Source: Turritopsis dohrnii (lineage: Eukaryota > Cnidaria > Hydrozoa > Anthoathecata > Oceaniidae). Taken from it: a stretch of DNA of 64,000 nt. The notes below the pieces were generated by a model. It was not told the DNA's origin, did not search any database, and saw only the letters and a list, made by a program, of their open reading frames with translations. Location of the stretch: positions 1,364,001 through 1,428,000 of the forward strand of contig BQMF02000012.1 in the NCBI GenBank assembly GCA_027922465.2, read 5' to 3'. Both the position numbers and the translations under genes were made by a program. Below are positions 37,201-47,788 of this stretch, in pieces (within the stretch, counting starts at the first letter, position 1; each line of letters starts with the position of its first letter).

Positions 37201-40200
37201 CTCACCCTTTTAATTAAATACTCTGTAGGTATTCCAGATAAAGCATTTTACCTGTTCATTATCAACAATGCACATCATAAACATCTTTTTACTCGAAGAT
37301 CTGAAACACATAAAAAATACTCATATTAAATCCTTTCACGATACGATCTACAAATAAATTGTGCGCACATGAAAACAACAGAAAGTTTAAAATGGCTGTA
37401 ATTGTTCATGGAACCCATGATCCAAGGTAAAAAGAAGCTATTTTGCTATTTTGAAAAGCCAAACCTGTAAGTCGTAAACGTGTCAAAACAAATTAATACC
37501 TTTGAGTGATTTTCTTTTTACGAAGCTAAGGTTGGATATCAATATAGGATATTGTTCTTCACTAATCCAGAACGTCATGATTTAAAATTCATTTCTTCAA
37601 ATTTCATTGTTTTTATTGGTCTTCCCTAAAGGAGAAGTAATGATGTAGAAACCCTATTTATATAATAAGAAAAAAAATAAAAGTTCAAGAGCGTACTTCA
37701 GGCCTGGTCGTAAGAGGTGTGCGATCGCACGCGCACGCCTCCACACACGCCAAGATTTATTTACGAGTGTGGCAATCGCACGCCTGGCTTGTTATGACAA
37801 GTGTAATAACAAATGTTTATTTAAAAGTCAACAAAAATCTATCCCAAAATGTTGAAAGTTTTGCTTCGGAAATTGTTAATGTGCTACGATTAAATTTTAC
37901 AATAACGGAACGAAACTTCGCTACCATTTCAGTTGTGAGGTCTCTGATCGCTTTGGAATACGGTAGTGGTTTTGAATTAAAAATCAGCGCTCAAAAATTT
38001 TCTTCGTTTCGTACGGAATCCGCTGAGGAATGAGGAAGGAGCTTCATGCGCGCGATTTTATTATGTATTTTTTAATTGTATTTTGTAGTTTTCTTTTTCT
38101 TTTAAATGTTCTTACAGAAGTATGCGCAAAGTTGCAGTTTTTCGAAAAAATAATCTTTTCTTTAAAAGAATAGCCAGCCAGGTGGTGACGAGTTAATGGA
38201 ACGGAAACATCTTTAATTTAATTAAAAAACAATTTAAACTTCAAACCAAAACGATGGAGAGTAATCCATTCTTTTTTTTATTTTCAGGTTTTCCTCTTTA
38301 TTAATTTTTGAATAAATTTTATTTACTGTCAAAGTAATCTTTATAGCTAACATTTTACATTCCGAATCTTCGAAAACATTGTTTTATTTTTACATATACG
38401 ACACATTTCAAATTTAACTTGATTATCATACAGAATGAAGATCGTTAATCTTAACTGGAAAAAATTGATCACACATCTGTCAAAAATTTACACAAGCGCA
38501 CGCCATAACTGATATCGTCAATTAAGGCGTGCGATGACCACACGCCTGCTAATTTTCTTACGACCAGGCCTGGTACTTACCCTAAAAACATTAATAAATC
38601 TTTGTGCAATACTTTCGTTACTTACTTTGTTGTCTTGAGATTTCTTACTCTCGTATGTTTCATTACCTCCTTTTCAAAATAGCAAACGAAAACTTGCTGG
38701 CAAACGAACGTACGCTATCGATTCTTGATCTTGCAAACAATCAAAACATTTGAACGATCAAATGCGCTGTGAGGGTTTCCGCTTATACTAATCGTGAATG
38801 TGTCTTGCGCGGTCTAACTGCCGCTATATGACCACGATTAAGAAGATTTTGACCGTGAAAAACGACCCGAAACATTCACTCTCTAAACTAAAAACTGGAT
38901 GCACAGCGCGTATTAGGATATAGATATTGTTCTTCACCAACCCAGAACGTCATGATTTAAAATTCATTTCTTCAAATTTCATTGTTTTTATTGGTTTTTC
39001 CTAAAGGAGAAGTGATGGTGCAGCAACCCTATTTATATTATAAGAAAAACAAAACAAACAAAAAAAGTTCAAGAGCGTACTTACCCTAAAAACATTAATA
39101 TATCTTTGTGCAATACTTTCGTTACTAACTTCGTTGTCTTGAGATTTCTTACTCTCGTATGTTTCATTACCTCTTTTTTAAAATAGCAAATGAAAACTTG
39201 CTGGCAAACGAACCTCAACGCTATAGATTCTTGATCAATCAAAACATTTGAACAATCAAAACATTTGAACGATCAAATGCGCTGTGAGGGTTTCCGCTTA
39301 TACTAATCGTGAATGTGTCATGTGCGGTCTAACTGCCGCTATATGACCACGATTAAGAAGATTTTGACCGTGAAAAACAACCCGAAACATTCACTCTCTA
39401 AACTAAAAACTGGATGCACAGCGCGTATTAGAATATAGATTATTCCACATAAATCTTGTACATCGTCCAGAACCAGAGTTACTGAAGCAATTTCTTGCGG
39501 TTTTCATCAAGTGCAGAGGATCAGATATGAAATAGATGTATCTATCACTACAGAACAAATTTTTTGTTTTGTATGTCACATCTGTATTTTCATCATCTTC
39601 TGATAAAAGAGAATGCATGCGGAAAAATTTTTCGATTAGGAGATGCACTATCACATATGGTTGCCCAAACTTTTAAATCACACTGCAGTTCACAAATACC
39701 AACTGCTTTCCAGAAAATATTTGACTTGATGTTACACCAGTTGTTGCAAATTTGTGAATTTAAATAGATTTACAATACTTACATGAAAACAAGGATATGT
39801 GTGGCCAGTTCATCAACCTTTTTTAACATGGCATAATTGAGATCAATGTTTCCAAGGTCGACATACCTAATCAGCTCACCTGTGTGCCTATCCCACACCA
39901 AGTTTTCTTGAATTTTGACTTCATCAAAAAGTAGAACAACATACTTTTCAATGTCACTAAATTATTCGACTTTTTGAATCAGCTCCTGGATTATTTTTGG
40001 ATTGAAACCACGCTGTGGATGAATATAATTTTTGTAATCCCAAAGACGTCGTTGACTTGGCAGGACTAAAAAGCCTGTTCCAATTTTCAAATTATACCGA
40101 ATGTCTTCGTAAGCTTGTGGTGACTTTGCAGAAAGTGTTAAGCAGTATCGAATGATCATCGGATGATATCTAACAGATGTGGGGGAAGCCATGATGTATT

Positions 40201-43200
40201 CTTGTTGCTCTTCCTAGAACAATTTCATGAATGGTGAAAGAGCATACACATTGTTTGACATTATTGACTGAAAATCTTCATTCAAATCAGGATTTACTGC
40301 AACCGATGATTTGTCAATTTCTTCTTGTAACTTTTTAATGTTTATTTTCAATGATTTTATTTCAGACCTCTGGTTTTGCAGTGTTAACTTTATAGGTTCT
40401 GGTGAAATGAGCAATATTGGTGCATTTAACTTTGCTGGTTCAGTTAGAGTTTGTGCTTTCCTTTTCAGAGCTTTGCTTGATTTCGATATGCTGTAACTTT
40501 GCATCTTAATACAGGCCTTGCAGGTGTCATCTGATTTAATCAATACCTCACAAGTGAACGGTTATATACAGTTTGATGTGTAGGCTGTGTGATATCAATG
40601 ATAACAAGAGAATAATATTTTGATATGACATGTTGGTGAAAGTCACGACAAATTTCATTAATTCCTAAACATGGCTGATACTGTGACAATAGCGATACAA
40701 GTTGTGATAAAGTAATGTTTTTAACTGTTCGGTCATGTGAAGTGTATACTATATGATCAGTTGGTAAATTCCAGGCAAACACACGGATCGTGTACTTCAG
40801 TGACTTTTCAACATAGATTTCAAAGTGAGGAATGCTATGAACTTTATCATGACATGTGACTGCTACAAATTCGTGCAACAAAATTGTCAAATGTAGGGTA
40901 GAATGGAGATGGTTGTGGTTCAAGAACAGGAGCAACAACTTTCTTCATTTTTATGACATGTGCAGACTGTCTTGGTTTGGTAATTGTACAGTATTGTTGT
41001 CGGGTTAATTAAAAGCTTTGTATGTACTTATGACGTCTGATGATACTCTCAATGAAATGGAGTTCACAAACATGAAGACTTTTCTTATCAATTTGTGCTT
41101 TCAAAGATTTGTCAATAACACCATCTTTTGTGATTATATGAACGAGCTTTTTTCACCATTCCCTATCAAAATCATCATCTCCATGAGGAAGGCCAAATAT
41201 TGCAACATTAGGAGTATATCTTCAGGTAGTCCAGCCAAAAATAGAGCAATTAGCGCCAGGCGTAATTGCTTTTAAAGTGCAAAACCGCAGTCAAACTTAA
41301 ATTTTCCCGCTGTTATTTGCATTTATAAATGGTCTGGGTTCTAAATTCTAGCTGAACGCGAGTTTGACTATAAAAACGGCCAGGTACGGCCCGTATCTCC
41401 AGACTATCTCTTTCTTGTGACTTTGGTATAAATAAACGTTTTCATCTTTGTAAATTAGGTTTTATCCGTTTATTTATTAATTAAATAACTTATTTTAGAT
41501 ATTATTATATAATTTTTGAACAGGACCATTAGGAAGAGCAGTTTTTATTTATAAACTGTTAATGTTATCCTGTAAAAAATTCATAAAAATAATAATAATT
41601 ATAATAATAATTGTATTGGCCTCAACACTATGACGTCTATTACAAACAAATGATTTTACAAAGTTTGACAACTTCTATAAAAATTGAAGACTTTGAAGTT
41701 ACTTATGCAACTTCCACAAAACATAAACCAATTCGGTTGGAAGATGCTTCACGTGTTGTGTGTGCATATTTTAAGGACTTCTTAATAAAAATTTTAAAGA
41801 TTGAATTAGGAAGTTTTTAGCATAAAACATCTAAAATAACTTCCATATTTTTTCAAAAGTTTATAAGAACCTTATATTTTTTTCAAATAATGTTGAAAAT
41901 GGCCTTTTTGTATTACATTGGCATAGAGTTTTGGGTCTGTCATTAACCATACTAAACAAACAAACAATCCAAAATCTGATCGGTCTTTCCAAAAACGGCG
42001 AAAAACTGTGACAGAGATACCGTATTTCCTCTTTGTGAAAACGTTTTACACAAAGGATATGTTCACAAAAATGTCAAAAAGAGCAATATCACTGTCGCTG
42101 TTCTCTTCTATGAGATGAAAACTTTTATAGCAATTAATAATATCAAATATTCACGAAAACATGGAAGAATTTGTTGATAGAAAACAAATAAAACTATTAA
42201 CTATTAAACTAATTCATGCTGCTTTTCAAGATGTGGCGTTTGTTGGAAGGCGGCGCTTAATAGAGGGCGGCATTTGTTAGAGGAAATGCGTTAGATTATT
42301 AATTAGATAGATAGAATGTATAAACCAAACAATGTCCTACCCATAGCGCTCGGAAATTGACTAAGTTATATATAAATATTTTGTATCAGCTAAATAACTT
42401 CAACTTGTTTTTGCAATCATCTGGTATTATCTTAAATCTGACGAAGAACTGAATAGAAGGACATATGCTATTTACTAATACCTTATTTCCTCTGATAAAC
42501 ACCACCCTCTGATAAATGCCACCCTCTTATAAACGACACCCTCTGATAAACACCACCCTCTGATAAAGGACGCATTTTTTAATAAATGCTGCATCTTTAA
42601 AAGTTAACAGGCTAAACAAAAAATAATTTGCAAAATTTAATAGTTTTATTTGTTTTTCTTTCAAATTCTTCCATGCTTGCATGAATTGATGTGTAAATTG
42701 CACAAAAACATTCAAACCAAATTCTCGTACTTTCCAAAAATGTTGTGAGCTTCGATAGTTCCATCAGTAGATATCCCACTAAAATTTCCTTGTCCGACAT
42801 CTTGTACATTTCAATTACATGGAAATGATTTGTCTTGTTCAACTGATGCTGCTTTATTTAAACAGGCAAAGGAATCACTGCATGAAGATCAATCTCCTGA
42901 AATTCTTTTCAGATTTTAGAGTTTGACATCATCAAAAGTTGTGAATGTTTTCATGTTGCAGAAGAGAGCAGCAGCAGTGATATTACTCTTCTTTGACATT
43001 TTTGCATAATATCAACATATTTTGTGCAAAACATTTTGTAATAAATACTGCTCTCTATTAAATGCTGTGTGCAAAAACTGAATTTTGTAATAAAGGAAAT
43101 ACTGCAATTTGTTTTGTAAAATAATTTTACTCGTTTGATGGTGTTGATGAATCTTAATCAATCTGCATCTCTTTTACCACAACAAACATCTCAATTTTAA

Positions 43201-46200
43201 CTCACAGTAACATTAGAACGTGGGATTTGTAGAACACTGTTGGTTATGGTGGATGATACATTATCATTATCATTGATTGAAAATGGTTTGACCGAAATGT
43301 ATTTCAAAAATATATGCTAAGTTTGATTTATAACAATAGTTCATACATTTTTTTATGCTAGCTCACCCCGCCCAAGCCCGACTCACTTTCTATTTTGACC
43401 TGGCAATAGGCACTTCAAAGGGAGGACTTATTTTCTCACTCTAGCTGACAATCATCTCTGTTTGACATGAATTACCCCTCACCCTAAAAGTCATAGGTCC
43501 AGTCCTTGTCCAGCTAGATAGAGGGAGATTTTGTCTACTGGGTTGGGCAGTTACTGTCAGTAGAGCTCATATAGTCCATAAATACCTCTCATTGGTAACA
43601 GTTCTCACAGTAAGTGATGAGGCCATCCTAGTTAAGTAATATTTTCAGTACTTACTCTACTCTTGATGACTCTGGTCATGCTGTTCCTGAATAATAAAGT
43701 TAAGTAATAGTGATAAAAAATGAACGAATAGATAATAATTGTTTTTTAACTTTTTATTAAGGCGTTATGGACTCGATGTTTCCCCTTGTATAATGACTTA
43801 CTATCACGGCTTGTTGAGGGGGATTTGGGCGAACCTAATGTGCTGTTTGCTACATTTGGTCTAAAGAATTTGTTTGCAGTAGATCGTACATCTAACCCAC
43901 TGTTAGGTGGAAGTGTTTTGTTTGATATTGGAATCTATGCTCTCACAGCTGCTGATATGTTCTTCAACAAATACAAATTAAAAGAAATCAAAGCGGCTGG
44001 CCATCTTGATGAGAAAACGAAAATTGACCGTTCAGTTGGAGTAACATTGACTTTTGAAGGGAACAAGATAGCACAAATAATGGCTAATGGAGGTTTGTTG
44101 TATTAAAACAATGACAAAGTAGCTTCTGGACTTTGAAAACCTTGAAATTATGGTTTATTACAGAGAAACATTCTAGTTCTCTATCCTTCAATACCATCAG
44201 GGTGTTAGCTAGGGTCCTACAGGCGCTGTTAGATGGCTCTTTCTCAATCCAAAAAACTAATACGTTTCCCAATCGAGTCCATCAATAAATTTATGAAAAG
44301 ATAGTAAATAAGCTTGTTGTTAAAATAAATGATTTGATTCTGTTTTGAAACATCGGCTTAAACTCATCACTAACATGTGTTTCTGCTGCGTTATAGAAAT
44401 GTTCATCGTAGTTATAGCCTAACAGCCTCAATTGAGAATTTCTAGCTAACGCCCTGATCATATATGCTCACGTTAACATGAGAATCTCTTCATGAGAAAG
44501 TACCTTGTTTTTATTAGAGAATCTTCTGATTTGAATGTTTGTTTGGAAGCTTTCTGAACCTGTATAGATGGAGAGAAACATTTTGATGAAATTTAAGAAG
44601 AACCTTGAAAATGCTTTGGAAGCCTTCAGTTTTGGGGATAATATTTGGCAGCCAAATGAAGTGAAGTTAATTGCTGATGATACTTTTTAACTGATTTATT
44701 TGTAGACTATACGTTGAGTAACACTGTTGAGGTTTTGTGTGACAATGGAAACGTAACAGTGAATGCACCATTTTGGTCTCCAGAGAAATATGTTGAGGAG
44801 AAGAATAATGAAAGGAAAGAAAAGTGTTACAATATACCAACTGCAACAAGAAAAACTAATTTCGTGAATTCAACTGGACTGAGGTAATGAGCTACTAATA
44901 TAACAATTTGTTTTTGCTGCATGTGAGCAAGTAAAAATGAAACGGTTGTGAAATGTGTCACTACATTGTGTTAAGTATGGCAGTGATACTAAACACTTTC
45001 TGCATGAGACACCTGCGTCACCGAGCTACTGAATTTCATTTATCCTGATTGCCCCCGCAGCGAGCGTAAGCGAGCGAGGAGGCATAGTAGTTTCACGAGA
45101 TAGGCGAATGTCAGTTCCGATTTTGTTCTTCATCATCATCTTCCAACTTTCGTGTTGACGTTACACGGTGGAATATAATTAATTAGCTGACTTTGCTTTT
45201 TTTCCCGTTTCAAAGCATGGTACTGTAAGTGGGATGTTTTTTCGTATCTCTTTCCTAATTTATTATTATATTATACTATGTTATTTAGGAAGTTCGTATG
45301 CTAAAATTGCTTAGACATTTTTCATATTACTTTTGTGTTGTTTTAGTGAAGTGAACGACTAGGATTTTGAAGCACAGCTTGAAATCTGAAATTTTGCCAA
45401 CAACATTTTGTATATGTTTTAGCTCTAAATAATCTTTCGTTCGATAAATTTTATTCAATGCACTGATTTTTGGCAGATCTTGCCTTAAAAAGATTTTAAT
45501 TGGATTTTTGTGTGTGCAAGAAAGCCTACGAATTGTCGTTCTTCGTGTTTTCCTTCTTTCTGTCCTTCCCCAAACCTGGTGTGATCATGATCAATAAAAC
45601 CTTCGTTTATTTTTTTCTTGATTTTTATGTAAACTTTGGCTATTTCTTGTTTCGAATCAAAGTTTGAAACGCAGATTTCTAATGGATTTTTCGCTTTAAT
45701 TTTTTTTTTGAAAACGTTTTTTTTCTTTCTTTTGGCATTACAAAATTTCTTTAACAAATGTTTATCTTATTTTGATTATAGAATACGTAACCATGGTTTC
45801 AGTTCACACATTTCTTTTGTTTGTAGCAAATACTTTCTGATGTTACTTGTTAAGCCTTAATTACACTTTTTGAAAGGTATAAATTAGCATCAGTATTGTA
45901 CTGCCAGTAAATGTCGCAATCGCCAGTAAATGTCGCAAACGCCAGTAAATGTCGCAAAATTGCCAGTAAGTGTCGCAATTCAACAGTAAGTGTCGCAAAA
46001 TCGCCAGTAAGTGTCACAACAGTAAATGTCGCAAAAAAATTAAAAATCAACAGTAAATGTCGCAACTTTATAATTTCAAATTTCTAACCAATATCTTCTC
46101 CATCCTTGTTTTGAACTCGACACTGATTATTCTGATCAAGATATTGTACTACTCATCGCAGAGTACGCTGATGGACCTACACGACATGTCACAGAGATTG

Positions 46201-47074
46201 CAAAATATAAAAATAAGACAGCTATAATTTTCAACATTATGTGTCACTTAGCAAGTTACTTTTACTTTTTTCGCTAATTTAAGCAACAGGTCTTTCCTTT
46301 TCATACCCTCTACATTATATGATCAAAATCACATTGTGTAAGTTTGCGACATTTGCTGTTGATTTTGAAAAACATTACCACATTTATTGTTAAAAAAAAT
46401 TAAAACAAATGAAAATTCTAGTTGCGACACTTACTGGCGATTTTGTGACACTTACTGTTGAATTGCGACACTTACTGGCAATTGTGCGACATTTACTGGC
46501 GTTTGCGACATTTACTGGCGATTGCGACATTTACTGGCAGTACAAGTGTGACATAGGACCAAGAGATAACAAACAGTAACAAAGTTTTCTTTGTTTTTGT
46601 TTCCGTTGTATAGCTTGCAATGTATAGCTTGCTGTGTGTACAAATTGGAATGCTATAGGGCGGGGGCATTTTTAGCTAAAGCTACATGCTAGTTTAAAGA
46701 TTTAAAAGGGCATAACCAAAAAATCTTGAAGTGAGTTCTTCGTTATACTTTGGTGTTTTGATTATCATAAGGTAAACAAAAAAAAAATCTGCTTGATTTT
46801 AAGAAATTTAGGTATATCAATACTTGCTACGAATTGAAAACTGAACCCAGTGATCATGCTCACATGTTTGACTACCGCTTGAACTCTAAAGACTAGTTTA
46901 TCTGTTTGTAGCATTATGTTTTTTTGGTGAATCTCTTATAGCTACGAAGCTGATCATGTCCGCACATGTTTACTGAACGGCTGGAAGGAAAGCCCTTTAG
47001 TTTCTCACGACACTTCACGAAGAATCATGCAGTACCTGGAAGAGATTAAAATTCAACTTGGCATTAAGGTGTAG
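33320..47074 (+). CDS. DHDH: Dihydrodiol dehydrogenase-like oxidoreductase (Gfo/Idh/MocA family), 340 aa
   Basis: NADP-dependent enzyme resembling trans-1,2-dihydrobenzene-1,2-diol dehydrogenase, which also oxidises D-xylose. Four exons join in phase: 33320-33700, 43762-44092, 44706-44883 and 46942-47074, giving 340 residues, close to the usual length of about 334. Exon 1 (127 residues) carries the Rossmann glycine motif ([13 protein letters not shown]) and the family EKP motif ([10 protein letters not shown]). Exon 2 begins [20 protein letters not shown], directly continuous with LFFME at the end of exon 1. Exon 3 encodes [14 protein letters not shown], and exon 4 ends in the C-terminal helix and stop. 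Intron 1 is 10.1 kb and holds a P-like transposon; introns 2 and 3 hold MITEs and a foldback element. All splice sites are canonical, so the gene looks functional. A second copy of exon 1 lies downstream at 48,103. Confidence 0.92.
34422..35588 (+). pseudogene. C2H2 zinc-finger accessory protein of the P-like transposon, frameshifted
   Basis: Starts 108 bases inside the left terminal repeat. The first 134 codons include one zinc finger ([17 protein letters not shown] plus H). The reading continues in another frame from about 34,800 ([13 protein letters not shown] to [10 protein letters not shown]) and returns to the first frame near 35,085 ([23 protein letters not shown]), ending at 35,588. 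The two shifts indicate decay rather than introns because no splice borders fit. I recall similar C2H2 proteins next to P-like transposases in other cnidarians; the function is unknown. Confidence 0.65.
36508..39443. mobile_element. 2.9-kb tandem-repeat insertion inside the P-like transposase gene
   Basis: Transposase coding breaks at both borders, so this is an insertion. It consists of related tandem blocks. Two blocks (from about 36,510 and 36,905) share GACGTCTCAAAAA and TCTGAAAC words. Two other blocks (37,549-38,760 and 38,920-39,430) share the run from AGAACGTCATGATTTAAAAT onward. The ends read GCGCGTATTAGAATATAGAT at about 39,420-39,438 and GCGCGTATTAGGATATAGAT at about 38,907. No terminal inverted repeats were seen. 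Confidence 0.65.
37699..38572. mobile_element. 874-bp MITE with 6-bp target duplication
   Basis: Ends CAGGCCTGGTCGTAAGA and its exact complement. Flanked by GTACTT at 37,693-37,698 and 38,573-38,578. The sister tandem block at 39,077-39,082 has the uninterrupted site AAGAGCGTACTTACCC, a natural empty site. There is a 104-codon chance frame inside with no recognised family. The CAGG start resembles hAT elements. Confidence 0.9.
41613..42555 (+). repeat. Duplicated segment A, part 2 (partner of 49,018-50,022)
   Basis: Continuation of the segmental duplication after the 7.4-kb insertion. It carries a repeat family with facing GAGGGCGGCATTTGTTAGAG (about 42,265) and TCTGATAAACACCACCCTC tandem units (about 42,490-42,570), so it may itself be a palindromic element. 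Confidence 0.85.
42556..43761. other. 3' part of intron 1 of the oxidoreductase gene
   Basis: Contains segment 43,449-43,692, which again matches the second copy (50,051-50,287). The block 42,556-43,448 has no counterpart there. No coding sequence is seen. The duplication stops 69 bases before exon 2. Confidence 0.7.
44198..44456. mobile_element. Approximately 260-bp MITE in intron 2
   Basis: Left end ATCAGGGTGTTAGCTAG at 44,196 and right end CTAGCTAACGCCCTGAT at 44,442-44,458 form an imperfect 17-bp terminal inverted repeat. The CAGGG start suggests a hAT-like origin. No clear target duplication. Confidence 0.7.
45050..46668. mobile_element. Possible larger transposon with TGCCCCCGC ends
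   Basis: TGCCCCCGC at 45,050 and GCGGGGGCA ending at 46,668 are a short inverted pair in otherwise AT-rich DNA. The pair encloses the foldback element at 45,896-46,545. With only about 9 bp of inverted repeat the call is tentative. Confidence 0.35.
45896..46545. mobile_element. 650-bp foldback element built of CAGTAAATGTCGCA units
   Basis: The ends TTGTACTGCCAG and the complement enclose two mirrored arrays. The left array (45,900-46,066) has eight units of CAGTAAATGTCGCAA or the variant CAGTAAGTGTCGCAA. The right array (46,345-46,540) has the same units inverted and in mirrored order. About 280 bp of unrelated sequence separates them. It lies in intron 3 of the oxidoreductase gene. No coding capacity. 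Confidence 0.88.
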
Positions 47075-47788
47075 TGTGCTCTCCTGCTGTTACATCCATT
47101 GGTTCACTTAAAATCATTGATTTTCACCTCACAAATTTGAAAATATACTGTGAAGGTGGTGGGACGAATTCTTAGATAAAATGTAGCTATTCCTAGGTTA
47201 TATGGCATTTTTCTTTTTTATATGCGTTTCACATATTTTACATAAAATTTGAAAACTTTTATAAAACATCCACAAAATAGTTATTGTATTGTTCTAATAG
47301 TGAACTGACTTACTTGGATAAAGTTTGTCTGAAAATATGCATGACGAATGAAGTGGTAGTTGTCATATGCATCATGAATTAAGTTGAAAACCCATGTTTC
47401 TAGCTTCAAGGTTATAAGTAACCATTCTTATGGAACAAGAGAATGGAGTTTACTAAGTAATTCTAAATTTAATTTGACTCTTCTTTAGGTTCTTTAGATC
47501 TTTAAGACATCCAACGTCCAACAGTGGAACTTTATCTAAACTCTTGACTCTAGCGCTGAACTGTCTAATTTAACTCTGAATCTGTTTAAACTGACTGATT
47601 CTGTTGTACATAATTTTTTATGTCAAAATATATTTACTTAGCATATTTGGTGGCCACCTCCCTCTGATTACTTTTTACTGTTGGGTGATCATCTTTCATT
47701 TTCATACGTTAGTGTTTCTTCTTTATTTTGTTGTTATGGAAATAAAGTATGTAATACTTACTTCAACTTACTTATATACACCATGTGT
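47075..47788. other. Downstream region of the oxidoreductase gene
   Basis: No gene is seen. The TTTGGTGGCCACC block at 47,645 onward with a nearby GGAAATAAAG and a short ACTT-rich tail resembles 31,020-31,138 and may be the 3' end of a LINE-like element. AATAAAG at 47,740 could also be a polyadenylation signal, although it is far from the stop codon. Confidence 0.4.

Larger units (their letters stand above)
35885..40938 (-). pseudogene. P-element-type transposase, fragmented
   Basis: Reading from 40,938 downward: an N-terminal part of P-like type (to about 40,540), a coiled-coil region ([14 protein letters not shown]), then [20 protein letters not shown] and the catalytic core [20 protein letters not shown] near 39,900 with the first acidic residue. 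A splice donor follows at about 39,784, then [13 protein letters not shown] at about 39,500. The gene is cut at about 39,440; coding resumes at about 36,507 with [17 protein letters not shown] and [16 protein letters not shown], then [18 protein letters not shown] near 36,070, a hallmark of P-type transposases. In-frame stops (for example between KLF and EEQQEYI) show it is inactive. Confidence 0.85.
34314..41422. mobile_element. 7.1-kb P-element-like DNA transposon with two convergent genes
   Basis: Terminal inverted repeats AGTCACAAGAAAGAGATAGT at 34,314 and its exact complement ending at 41,422. Inside are a + strand C2H2 protein gene (34,422-35,588) and a - strand P-type transposase (35,885-40,938), transcribed toward each other. 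Both are decayed, and the transposase gene is interrupted by an approximately 2.9-kb insertion. No matching 8-bp flanks were found. The paralogous empty site at 49,017 shows that the inserted segment is larger than the terminal repeats: 67 extra bases at the left and 190 at the right. Confidence 0.85.

Noticed and set aside
37719..38033. 104-codon frame
   Set aside because: Lies wholly inside a MITE with exact target duplication and shows no known domain.
45896..46080. CRISPR-like array of CAGTAAATGTCGCA
   Set aside because: Spacers are only a few bases, and the array is mirrored at 46,345-46,540 as arms of a foldback element.
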